DNA of 64,000 nucleotides, taken from assembly GCA_046160485.1 (NCBI GenBank), contig JBJXGV010000015.1:1-64000 (forward strand), read 5' to 3'. Made by a program: the position numbers and the translations under genes. Below are positions 54,362 to 62,514 of the stretch, one piece after another (positions within the stretch are counted from its first letter, which is position 1; each line of letters opens with the position of its first letter). The notes below the pieces were generated by a model. That model saw nothing but the letters and a program-made list of their open reading frames with translations. It was not told where the DNA came from and did no database searches. The stretch comes from JBJXGV01 sp046160485. GTDB lineage: Bacteria > Orphanbacterota > Orphanbacteria > JBJXGV01.

Positions 54362-55287
54362 TGCGTCTCCACTCGAGGATTGAGCGCCGCATAGAGGCAA
54401 TCGACCGCGAGATTGACGAGGATGAACACCGCTGCCATGAAGAGGACGATTCCCTGGATGAGCGGGAAGTCGCGCTTCGCGATCGCCTCGAGCGTGAGGC
54501 GTCCGACGCCAGGCCACGCGAAGACGCTCTCGGTCAGGACGGAACCGCCGAGGTAGCTGCCGAAGTCGGTGCCGACGACGGTGATGATCGGAAGCGCCGC
54601 GTTGCGGAGAAGGTGGTGCAGGAAGACACGTGTCTGGGCGGCGCCTTTCGCGCGCGCGGTCCGCACGTAGTCCTTCGCGGCGACATCAAGAAGGCTCGCA
54701 CGCGTGATGCGCGCGATGAGCGCCGTCGAGGGCGTCGAAAGCGCAAGCGCCGGCAGCACGAGAAAACGCGGATCGAAGCCGTCGCTTCCCGACGGCGGAA
54801 GAACGCGCCACATCACTCCGAAGAGAAACGCGAGGAAAAGCCCAGTCGTGAAAACGGGTACCGAGACGCCGATCAGTGAAGCCGCCGTCACGAAGCGGTC
54901 GATTATGGAGCGCGGACGCCACGCCGCGAGCGCGCCGAGAGCCACGCCGCACGCGACGGCGATGGCGATCGCGCCCGCCGCGAGCATCAACGTATGCGGA
55001 AATCGCTCGAGGATGAGTTCAGTGACGCTACGCCGCGAAAGGGTGAGCGACTCGCCGAGGTCGCCGCGCGCCAAATCGCCGAAGTAGCGGAGGAGTTGCG
55101 CGGGCCACGGCTGATCGAGTCCGAGATCGCGCCGAAAAGCGGCCGCCGTCTCCGGGTCGTAGCGCTCCCCCATCATCGCGAGGATCGGGTCGCCCGGAAT
55201 GACTCGCAGCAGGAGGAACGTGAGGATCGAAACGCCGATCAGGAGCGGGATCGCCGAGAGGAGCCGGCGAATCACGTACGCGCTCAT
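54358..55287 (-). CDS. Peptide ABC transporter permease, DppB/OppB type
   Basis: A 309-residue permease partner. It begins MSAYVIRRLLSAIPLLIGVS and has FLLLRVIPGDPILAMMG, the usual DppB start, plus the EAA loop DYVRTARAKGAAQTRVFLHH. Six membrane helices fit. The ATG at 55287 overlaps the dppA-like stop in an ATGA. The frame upstream of it is a shadow inside dppA. Confidence 0.94.
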   Translation of the reverse strand: MSAYVIRRLLSAIPLLIGVSILTFLLLRVIPGDPILAMMGERYDPETAAAFRRDLGLDQPWPAQLLRYFGDLARGDLGESLTLSRRSVTELILERFPHTLMLAAGAIAIAVACGVALGALAAWRPRSIIDRFVTAASLIGVSVPVFTTGLFLAFLFGVMWRVLPPSGSDGFDPRFLVLPALALSTPSTALIARITRASLLDVAAKDYVRTARAKGAAQTRVFLHHLLRNAALPIITVVGTDFGSYLGGSVLTESVFAWPGVGRLTLEAIAKRDFPLIQGIVLFMAAVFILVNLAVDCLYAALNPRVETQ

Positions 55288-56897
55288 GGCGCGCTCCGCG
55301 AAATCCCCGTGTAGTCTTCGCCGTAGAAGAGCGGGTGGAGCGAATATCCGGTGAGGCGATCCGAGACAAGAAACGTCGTCGCCGGGTGCCAGAGGAAGAT
55401 CCACGGCGCGTCGTCGAAGACGCGTGCGTCGATGTCGCGGTAGAGCGACTCGCGGCGCGCGGAATCCATCTCCGACTGCGCGGCCTCGATGAGCGAGTCG
55501 ACGGCGGCATTCCGGTAGCGCGCGCGATTCCCGCCGCCTCCGATGTTGCGCGAGTGAAACAGCGGGAAGAGAAAGTTTTCGCCGTCCGGATAGTCGGCGT
55601 ACCAATCGGCGAGAAACGCGTCGGCTTGGCCGTTGTCGATCGTCTGCTTGAGCGTCGTCCACTCGCGGCTCGCAATCGACGCCTTTACCCCGACGGCGGC
55701 GAGGTCGGATTGCACGCCCAGAAGCGAGCGCCCGTAACGCGAACCTTCGCGCGTGAGAATCGTAAACTCGAAACCATTCGCGTAGCCGGCTTCGCGCAGG
55801 AGCGCGCGCGCCGAATCGGGCGCGAAGGCGAACGGCGCCCGCGCGGCGTCGTGCCCCGGGAGCCCGGGCGGAATCGCGCCGTGTGCGAGCACGCCCGCGC
55901 CGCCGACGGCCTCGAAGAGCGCGGCGACGTTGACCGCGAGGTTCATCGCGCGCCGGACGCGCGCGTCGCGGAACGGCTCGAAATCATTCGAGAGCCCGAT
56001 GTAGTAGACCGCCAGTTCCGGTCGCGTCATGAGGCGCGCACCCGCGGGAGGCGCGGCCCGCACGCGCGCGAGATCCGCTTCGGGAACCTGCACGATGTCG
56101 AGGCGCGCGGCTTCGAAATCGAACATCTGCATCGCGGGGGTCGGGATGATGCGCGCGTCGATACGATCGAGCGCCGGCGGCGCCCAGAACGCGCGATTCG
56201 CTCGCAGCGTGACCTTGTCGTCGTGGCGCCACTCTTCGAGCGTCCACGGCCCGATCCCCGCGAGCGACTCACCCGGGTTTGCGCCCGGCGCCGCGAGCGG
56301 CGGCGCGAGAACCGCAGCCTGAGGCATCGCCAGAAACGAGAGAAACGGCGCGAACGGTTCCTCGAGGCGAATCACCAGTTCGTGCTCCGACGGCGTCGTG
56401 ATCCCCGCGACATCGGCGGCGGCGCCTTGCTGAAACGCCTCGGCCCCCGCGATGCGTTTAAAAAGCCACTCGCGCGGCGATCGCGTTTTCGGATCGAGCA
56501 CACGCTCGAACGACGCCTTCACCGCGGCGGACGTGAGCGGCGTCCCGTCGGAGAACGACGCGCCGCGCCGCAACTGAAACGTGTGTGTACGCCCGCCGTC
56601 CGTGCTCTGCCACGACTCCGCGAGCGCAGGCGCGAGATGAAGCTGGCGATCGAAGCGAAGCAGCCCGAGCGCGACGAGAGGAATGATGCGGCCGGAATGC
56701 AGATCGACGGAGAGCGCGGGGTCGAGCGTTGCGGGGTCGGCGTCGAGCGCGAACCGGATCGGAGTTTCGCCGCCGCCATTGCCGCCGTCGATTCCCCCGC
56801 CACACGCGGGGAGGAGCGCGGCGGCGAAAAGAAAGAACGCCAAAGCGACGGACCCGCCGGCTCGGCGTTCTCGGTTCATGGGGCGCGGGCGCGTCAT
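55284..56897 (-). CDS. Peptide-binding lipoprotein of ABC transporter, family 5 (DppA/OppA type)
   Basis: A 537-residue solute-binding protein. The lipobox FFLFAAALLPAC places the lipidated Cys at residue 32. The family 5 core is visible: RFALDADPATLDPALSVDLH, PALAESWQSTDGGRTHTFQL, RRGASFSDGTPLTSAAVKAS and the closing DDAPWIFLWHP. The ligand is not readable; peptides are likely and murein peptides possible given the NlpC/P60 neighbour. An ATG six codons downstream (56879) is an equal start. It follows the MacB-type ATPase by only 7 bases. Confidence 0.92.
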   Translation of the reverse strand: MTRPRPMNRERRAGGSVALAFFLFAAALLPACGGGIDGGNGGGETPIRFALDADPATLDPALSVDLHSGRIIPLVALGLLRFDRQLHLAPALAESWQSTDGGRTHTFQLRRGASFSDGTPLTSAAVKASFERVLDPKTRSPREWLFKRIAGAEAFQQGAAADVAGITTPSEHELVIRLEEPFAPFLSFLAMPQAAVLAPPLAAPGANPGESLAGIGPWTLEEWRHDDKVTLRANRAFWAPPALDRIDARIIPTPAMQMFDFEAARLDIVQVPEADLARVRAAPPAGARLMTRPELAVYYIGLSNDFEPFRDARVRRAMNLAVNVAALFEAVGGAGVLAHGAIPPGLPGHDAARAPFAFAPDSARALLREAGYANGFEFTILTREGSRYGRSLLGVQSDLAAVGVKASIASREWTTLKQTIDNGQADAFLADWYADYPDGENFLFPLFHSRNIGGGGNRARYRNAAVDSLIEAAQSEMDSARRESLYRDIDARVFDDAPWIFLWHPATTFLVSDRLTGYSLHPLFYGEDYTGISRSAP

Positions 56898-56904
56898 GCC
56901 GCGA

Positions 56905-57657
56905 TCAGTGCGTCGCCTCGTCCCGTTCGATCATCCCGTCGCAAATGCGAACGATGCGGTGAGTCTGCCGCGCGATCGTCTCTTCGTGCGTGACGATGAT
57001 CACCGTGTTTCCGCGCGCGTGAATCTCCGCGAAGAGCGCCATGATCTCCTTTCCCGTCGTCGAGTCGAGGTTTCCCGTCGGCTCGTCCGCGAGAATGATC
57101 GCCGGGTCGCTCACGAGCGCGCGCGCCACCGCGACACGCTGCCGCTGGCCGCCCGAGAGTTCGTTCGGGCGGTGGTGCATCCGGTCCGCCAAGCCGACCG
57201 ACGTCATCGCACGCATCACCCGCTCGCGCCGCTCCGACTCGCTCATCCCTCGGTAAATGAGCGGCAACTCGACGTTGTGAAACGCATCCATGCGCGGAAG
57301 CAGGTTGAATGTTTGAAACACGAATCCGATTTCCTGATTGCGAATGCGCGCCAACTCGTCGTCCTTCATCTCGGAGACCGCCAGACCGCGCAGACGATAA
57401 CTGCCCGCGCTCGGCGTGTCGAGACATCCGATGATGTTCATGAGCGTCGACTTGCCCGAGCCGCTCGGGCCCATGATCGCCATGTACTCGTTGGCTTCGA
57501 CCGCAAGCGTGACGCCGTTGAGAGCGCGCACCTCGGTGTCGCCCATCGGATAGATTTTCTTCACGTCGACGATGTCGATGACGCGCCCGTTGGCCGCGCG
57601 GCCGCCGCGCGCGCCGCTTTCCGCCGCCGTGGCGGCCGCCCCCGATGGGGCACTCAC
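56905..57657 (-). CDS. MacB/LolD-type ABC transporter ATPase
   Basis: A 250-residue ATPase of the MacB/LolD/FtsE-like group. Walker A GPSGSGKST is at 63-71, with MNIIGCLDTPSAGSYRL after it, a hallmark of this group. FVFQTFNLLPRMDAFHNVEL, the signature LSGGQRQRVAVARAL, and Walker B IILADEPTGNLDS follow. It starts at GTG 57657, overlapping the tolC stop in a GTGA. An N-terminal Ala/Gly-rich extension (about 25 residues) is not typical. Its normal partners, a MacB or LolCE permease and a membrane-fusion protein, are not in the window. Confidence 0.92.
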   Translation of the reverse strand: MSAPSGAAATAAESGARGGRAANGRVIDIVDVKKIYPMGDTEVRALNGVTLAVEANEYMAIMGPSGSGKSTLMNIIGCLDTPSAGSYRLRGLAVSEMKDDELARIRNQEIGFVFQTFNLLPRMDAFHNVELPLIYRGMSESERRERVMRAMTSVGLADRMHHRPNELSGGQRQRVAVARALVSDPAIILADEPTGNLDSTTGKEIMALFAEIHARGNTVIIVTHEETIARQTHRIVRICDGMIERDEATH

Positions 57658-59048
57658 TTCGAGAACCTCGCCAAACCGCGACCCATCGCGCGATCGAGAG
57701 ACGCGAGCGCAATCCAGTAGTCGTAGATCGCGTTCACGGCGTTCGTCTTCGCCTCCACGAGAGCCGCCTGCGATTCGACGAGATTGAGAATCGGTACGAG
57801 ACCGTGAGTGTAGAAGCCCTGCGAGAGGCGATTGTCCTCTTCCGCGGCGGCGGTTCCTTCGCGGCTGACGCTGATCGCCTCCGCGGCGGCTTCGACATTG
57901 CGCTTGGCCGTTTCGATCTCGAGACGCGCGGCGCGCTCCGCCTCGGCGAGATTCTCCTCCGAGGCGCGAAGATTCGCGCGCGCCTGATTGATCCGGCCGC
58001 GGGTATTGCCCCCCGTAAAGAGAGGCAGATCCACTTGGGCCGCGGCGAACCAGCTTCCGTACGGATCGGTCTTGCTCTCTTCCTCGATGACCGCTCCCGC
58101 GTTGGTCGTGATCTCCGACGTATTGATCCCGCGCAGTTGGCGCTGGTAGTTGAACTGAACTCCGACCGTCGGGAGCATCGCGGCCTTCGCGGCGCCCGCC
58201 GTGTGGCGCGCTGCCTCGACGGCACGGCGCTGATTGTCGAGATCGGGAAGGTCGGCGAGCGTCGCGTCGACATCAATCTGGGGCGGCGAGGCAGCCACCT
58301 GATCGAGTTGGACATCCTCGACGACGACCCCCGCGTCGAGCGGCAATCCCGTCACGTGACACAGCGTCTGCCGAGCGATGTCGACGTTCTTCTTCGCGTC
58401 GATGACCGCGAGCCGATCGGTCGCGGTCTGCGCGCGAGCCTTCAATACGTCGGCACTAACACCCGCGCCCACCTCGAGCCTCTTCTCAGCAAGCTTGAGC
58501 TGCTCTTCGCCGACCTTCACGTTCTCTTCGGCGACCTCGAGCAAACGGGTCGCCTTGAGGTAGTTGTAGTAGCTCTGCTGAACCAGGAGCACCAATTCCT
58601 CTTGGCTTGTTCGATAGGCGTACTCCGCTGCCGACTCGTTCGCGCGCGCGCTCGAGATCGCCTTCCAGCTCGCGACGTCGATCACCGACTGACGTGCCGA
58701 GAGCGATGCGTTCACTTCGTCATAGCGGTTCTCGCCGAACGGGATCAGCTCGCCGCCGACGAGCTGGCTTCGCTCGCCGGTTCGGCTGCGAAACGCCTGC
58801 GCCGACGCGGACACCTGCGGCAGCACCGCCGAGCGCGCTTGCTGATACGCGCCGCCGGCGCGCTCGATCCCCTGCGCCGCCGCCATCAGCCCGCGATTCG
58901 AATCGAGCGCGGAATTGACGCAATCGGAGAGACTCCACGCGCGCTTGCCGGCCGAGGCGGCCGGCTCGTCGGCCCCGTGCGCGGCGGACGCGCCGAAAAG
59001 CGCCGCGGCGAGCGCGCAAACCATCATCGCAGGACGGCCAATCGTCAT
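57654..59048 (-). CDS. TolC-family outer-membrane efflux protein
   Basis: A 464-residue TolC-family protein. A signal peptide (MVCALAAALFGASAAHG) is followed by the family start WSLSDCVNSALDSNRGLMAA. Two repeated halves of long heptad-like helices (about 60-220 and 270-440) are clear, with the short beta segments between them that form the barrel. Examples are LVLLVQQSYYNYLKATRLLE and GFYTHGLVPILNLVESQAAL. It should form a trimeric exit duct. It is coupled to the MacB-type ATPase but no membrane-fusion protein gene is near. A possible leader hairpin lies about 40 bases upstream. Confidence 0.93.
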   Translation of the reverse strand: MTIGRPAMMVCALAAALFGASAAHGADEPAASAGKRAWSLSDCVNSALDSNRGLMAAAQGIERAGGAYQQARSAVLPQVSASAQAFRSRTGERSQLVGGELIPFGENRYDEVNASLSARQSVIDVASWKAISSARANESAAEYAYRTSQEELVLLVQQSYYNYLKATRLLEVAEENVKVGEEQLKLAEKRLEVGAGVSADVLKARAQTATDRLAVIDAKKNVDIARQTLCHVTGLPLDAGVVVEDVQLDQVAASPPQIDVDATLADLPDLDNQRRAVEAARHTAGAAKAAMLPTVGVQFNYQRQLRGINTSEITTNAGAVIEEESKTDPYGSWFAAAQVDLPLFTGGNTRGRINQARANLRASEENLAEAERAARLEIETAKRNVEAAAEAISVSREGTAAAEEDNRLSQGFYTHGLVPILNLVESQAALVEAKTNAVNAIYDYWIALASLDRAMGRGLARFSK

Positions 59049-59085
59049 TCTCTCGACTCCTTACGCGGAACGTGCCGCATTGCTC

Positions 59086-59110
59086 GAGCCGGGCTGGTCG
59101 CTCCCGGCTC
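59086..59110 (-). promoter_or_regulatory. 8-bp hairpin in the leader of the tolC unit
   Basis: On the minus strand GAGCCGGG and CCCGGCTC are separated by nine bases, about 40 bases before the TolC-family ATG. No T-tract follows. It may shape the mRNA leader or end the upstream yip1 transcript; nothing else is recognisable in this 156-bp gap. Confidence 0.4.
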
Positions 59111-59204
59111 TGGGTAGTGTTCGATTTCCGGATTGCCCATCATACGCGGAGCGCCCCGCCTCGGTTTCGCCGGTTTCGCGAGTGTCGCAAGCGTCGCGCG
59201 GCGG

Positions 59205-59930
59205 CTAACCGTGGTCGCTGATCCCCGCGAAGACGTCGTGCAGTGCGACGGTCGCCGCAACCCACGCGAGCCACGGCCCACAGACAAGCAGCGCCGCCTG
59301 CGCCCGCGGCCGAGACGTCACGATCGCAAGACCGATCGTCAGGAGAACGAGCTTCCAGATCGCGAAGGCGTCGAACGCATCGAGCAGACGGAAGAGTCGC
59401 GTGTCGGCCGCGTCTTCGGGCAGCAGAATAGCGAGGCTCGAATAGACCTTCAAGCTCCCCTTGGCGAAGTAGAGCGGCGCCTTGAAGAGGAATTCGACGA
59501 GGTCGACGACCGACGTGTGCGCCACTACCGCTAGGACGCGCCGAAACTCATTCGTGTTCGAGAGGAGATAGTTTTCGCCGGTGAAGACGAGCGCGACCAG
59601 AAGCGCCGAAACGACGACGGCGATCGGGACGATCGCGGCGCTCGCGTAGCCGACGGGGCCCGACATGACCTTCTCGACCGTCGCGCGCTGTTCCATCGGC
59701 ATTTCGGAGGCGTCGAAACTCGCGAAAATATCGAGAAGCATCGGCCCGGGTGCGCCCGTGAACGGGTTCTTCAGGAGGAGAAACGAGAGGACGAGCATCG
59801 CGGCGCCGACGACGAGGAGCGCACGGAGCGCGCGCGGCCTCGCTTTGAGGTTCTCGAATGTACGCGCCGGCGCGGCGACGACACCCGCAAGGGACCGCAA
59901 CACGCCGGGGACGTGTGTTGCATCGGTCAT
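59205..59930 (-). CDS. Yip1-family integral membrane protein
   Basis: A 241-residue protein with about five membrane helices (ALLVVGAAMLVLSFLLLKNP, AAIVPIAVVVSALLVALVFT, AIWKLVLLTIGLAIVTS and a last one near AALLVCGPWLAWVAATVALH). The N-terminal part VVAAPARTFENLKARPRALR and the central FRRVLAVVAHTSVVDLVEFL match bacterial Yip1/YIP1-like proteins. The function of these in bacteria is not established. It lies 24 bases after the GWxTD-type gene and may be cotranscribed with it. Confidence 0.8.
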   Translation of the reverse strand: MTDATHVPGVLRSLAGVVAAPARTFENLKARPRALRALLVVGAAMLVLSFLLLKNPFTGAPGPMLLDIFASFDASEMPMEQRATVEKVMSGPVGYASAAIVPIAVVVSALLVALVFTGENYLLSNTNEFRRVLAVVAHTSVVDLVEFLFKAPLYFAKGSLKVYSSLAILLPEDAADTRLFRLLDAFDAFAIWKLVLLTIGLAIVTSRPRAQAALLVCGPWLAWVAATVALHDVFAGISDHG

Positions 59931-59954
59931 GGCGTTTGTCCTCTCTTTCGGAGG

Positions 59955-61604
59955 CTATTGAACGTTCTCGCTGCTGTGGACGAGACGGTAGTCGCCGTAG
60001 CCGGAGAGATCGACGAAGACGAACCGCAATCCGAGACCCGTGCCGCCGTGATCGGCCAGACCGAGGGTCTTGCCGCGCTGATCGTAGGACCACGTTTCGT
60101 ACGCCTTGTTTTCGTAGTTGATCCCTCCCTTCGCGCGACCTTCCTTGTCGAAGTCGAACTGGTTGCGGCGCAAGAACGGCAGGTCGCCGATGAACTCGTC
60201 GGTGGCGAACCCGGTGTTGATCTCATCGGGCTGGCCGAACTTCACGAAGATCCGGCCGCGGTCGCTGCGGCTGCCGCGAACACGCCCGCGAAAGACGCGG
60301 TCGGCGACCCGGATGCGCTGATAGTGCTCCTCGAGCGCTTCGTTGCGCGGCGTCTCCGGCGTCGGATCGAGCCGTTTCCAAAACTGGTCGAGGAAGATTT
60401 CGCGCTCACCGGTCGTAAGCTCTTTGAGGCGATCGCGCTCCGACGTAGATGCGATCGACGACATCTCCTGGAGCAACTCGTCGAGGTCCTTGTTCCACGA
60501 GAAGAGGCTCCACACGACGTCGAATTCGCCGGCGGCCTTCACCGTCTCGCCGGTTTCGAGCTTGTCGATCCGCACTTGCGTCGTGTAGCGCCCGGCGGGA
60601 AGTTGCGAGAGGTCGAATGCGAGACTCTTCGCCCAGCGATTGCCCTCCTGGAGCATCAGGTCTTCGCGGCGCGAGAGCACGGTTGCCCCGTCGTCGTTCC
60701 GGATCTCGCACGACAACGCGGCGCCCTCGCCGTGTTCGCCCGCTCCGCGCGGATCGTAGATCTCGAAGTAGACCGAAAGATCCGGGATCAACAGGCCGTA
60801 GAGACGCTCCGGACACGGCACGACGGAGAGCCGGCCTTTCTGGAAGGGATTGTCCTCCCCGGTTCCGGCGGTGTCCGAGATCTCGCGCGCGAACTCGAGG
60901 TCCGAGACGTGAAAGCGGGAATCGGCGAAGGCCGTGACGTTCAGCGCGAGGGTCGCCCTCCCGGATGCGTTGCGACGAAGGAAAAGGAGCGGGATGACGC
61001 TTCTGCGTTTCTGGAGGTCTTTGAGCCGAACGTCGAGCACGTAGTACCCCGGCGACAGGAAGAACTCGGAGGCGAGGACATGGACCTCCGCGCGATCGTG
61101 AGTCTCGGCCTCCGTCGCAGCGGGCAGATCGGCGGTCATCGTTTTCTCCAGAACGACCGCACCGGTCGCCGTGTCCGAAAACGTGAACTCGACTTCGATG
61201 CGCGCGATGAGCGCGTCGCCCGACGCGTTGAACTCGAGTTCCGGGCTCGGAATCTGGATGTACACCTCTTGCCGGGTCGTCGAGTCGTCGGTCGCGAAAC
61301 CCGCGGCATCGACGATGAAATGGACGTCGCCGCGGCTCGTCGCCGGGGGGCGCACTGCGTCGGCGAACGCGGACTGGGCCAGGCAGACGACAGCCAGAGT
61401 CAGCGCAAACGCGGCGATACCAACGCCGCCTGCGCGTGAGACGGTCGCAGGATAAACGGATGTCGCGTCTGGCGCGGGTTCCGCGAGGGTGTGACGAGGA
61501 CCGCGCGTCGGTGCTGCGGCGGAGATGCGAGGTTCCGCGTTACAGAATGAGAACGAGGGAAACCTTGTGAGACTCCCCGAGCTTTCCAAGTTCGACGAAT
61601 GCAT
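59955..61604 (-). CDS. GWxTD-type secreted protein
   Basis: Up to 549 residues, related to the GWxTD-domain proteins of FCB-group bacteria. The typical C-terminal block is REIFLDQFWKRLDPTPETPR, then the position of the name-giving motif, which reads GSRSD here, then RGRIFVKFGQPDEI. The N-terminal 300 residues are beta-rich. A hydrophobic signal (GVGIAAFALTLAVVCLAQSA) lies about 60 residues from the ATG at 61604, and this ATG overlaps the PorV gene end by 65 bases. The true start is therefore uncertain, but no ATG, GTG, TTG or CTG lies between the PorV stop and the signal. Function is unknown; linked to PorV and a sorting-domain protein. Confidence 0.8.
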   Translation of the reverse strand: MHSSNLESSGSLTRFPSFSFCNAEPRISAAAPTRGPRHTLAEPAPDATSVYPATVSRAGGVGIAAFALTLAVVCLAQSAFADAVRPPATSRGDVHFIVDAAGFATDDSTTRQEVYIQIPSPELEFNASGDALIARIEVEFTFSDTATGAVVLEKTMTADLPAATEAETHDRAEVHVLASEFFLSPGYYVLDVRLKDLQKRRSVIPLLFLRRNASGRATLALNVTAFADSRFHVSDLEFAREISDTAGTGEDNPFQKGRLSVVPCPERLYGLLIPDLSVYFEIYDPRGAGEHGEGAALSCEIRNDDGATVLSRREDLMLQEGNRWAKSLAFDLSQLPAGRYTTQVRIDKLETGETVKAAGEFDVVWSLFSWNKDLDELLQEMSSIASTSERDRLKELTTGEREIFLDQFWKRLDPTPETPRNEALEEHYQRIRVADRVFRGRVRGSRSDRGRIFVKFGQPDEINTGFATDEFIGDLPFLRRNQFDFDKEGRAKGGINYENKAYETWSYDQRGKTLGLADHGGTGLGLRFVFVDLSGYGDYRLVHSSENVQ

Positions 61605-62487
61605 AGTCCACCCGAGCCGCCGAGGTCCTGCTGGTTGGGAAGCGCACGCCGAAGCCGCCGGCGAACGATTCTTCGTCGCGATTCAGCATATACCCGCCGC
61701 GCAAGGCGAGCTCGAAATTCTGGGGCAGCCCGAGATACGAGTACTCCATGCCGAGGTTCGCCCTCTCGGCCGTGTCGGACGGGTGATTGAACTCGGCCGC
61801 CGACAAAAGCCGGTGAAACTCGTTCTCGAACGCCGGCATCGAGAGCCCCACCTTGAAAATCGTGGGAAGCGCGAAGTCCTGCTCGATGAACTTCACGTTG
61901 GGTCCGAGGTTATTGATCGTCATACCGATCTTGATGCTGCGGAAACCCGTGTCGTAGAGGGTTCCGAAGTCGACCGCGACGCCTTCGGCGAACTCCTCCT
62001 CGATACCGAGATGGATCCACCGCAGCGTTCCGCCGAACGAGAACTTGTTCGTGAGGAACCGCGCGTAGGTGAAGTTGAGCGCGAGGTCGCCGGCGTCGAA
62101 CGTGTCGCCGGTACCGTTCGGCTTGAATGCCGTTGTGACATTCATCGGCTTCATCTGGAGGACGTTCGCCGAGATGCCGAACGTGCCCGGAATGCTGCCG
62201 TACGTGAAGACCGAGCCCACGAACTCGTGACCGATATCCGCCGGCCACGAGGCGTGATTGATCGAGATCTGGTTCTGGTCGATCCACGAGATTCCGGCCG
62301 GATTCCAGAAGAGCGCGCTCGCGTCGTCGGCAATCGGAACGAACGCCTCGCCCATTGCGGCGGCGCGAGCACCGACTCCGATCTTTAGAAACTGCGCACC
62401 GACCGTCCCGACCTTTTCGAAGATCTGACCGGCGCACGCGTTCGACGCCCACAGGAGCAACAGCACAGTGGATAGGACGCGCTTCAA
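61540..62487 (-). CDS. porV: PorV/PorQ-family outer-membrane protein
   Basis: A 315-residue beta-barrel protein. After a signal peptide (VLSTVLLLLWASNACA) comes the PorV/PorQ start FLKIGVGARAAAMGEAFVPI and ADDASALFWNPAGISWI, followed by alternating beta strands and a C-terminal strand ending VSLVLIL. In type IX secretion PorV acts as a shuttle for proteins with C-terminal sorting signals, and one such protein is encoded directly upstream. Whether it is PorV itself or a PorQ-like relative is not resolved. Confidence 0.87.
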   Translation of the reverse strand: MKRVLSTVLLLLWASNACAGQIFEKVGTVGAQFLKIGVGARAAAMGEAFVPIADDASALFWNPAGISWIDQNQISINHASWPADIGHEFVGSVFTYGSIPGTFGISANVLQMKPMNVTTAFKPNGTGDTFDAGDLALNFTYARFLTNKFSFGGTLRWIHLGIEEEFAEGVAVDFGTLYDTGFRSIKIGMTINNLGPNVKFIEQDFALPTIFKVGLSMPAFENEFHRLLSAAEFNHPSDTAERANLGMEYSYLGLPQNFELALRGGYMLNRDEESFAGGFGVRFPTSRTSAARVDYAFVELGKLGESHKVSLVLIL

Positions 62488-62514
62488 GGTGTCATCCTCC
62501 AGCCCGCGCGGGGC

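Noticed and set aside
59045..59142. Short leader ORF whose stop overlaps the TolC-family ATG (ATGA)
   Set aside because: The overlap is tempting, but there is no ribosome site before its ATG pair and the peptide has no recognisable feature.
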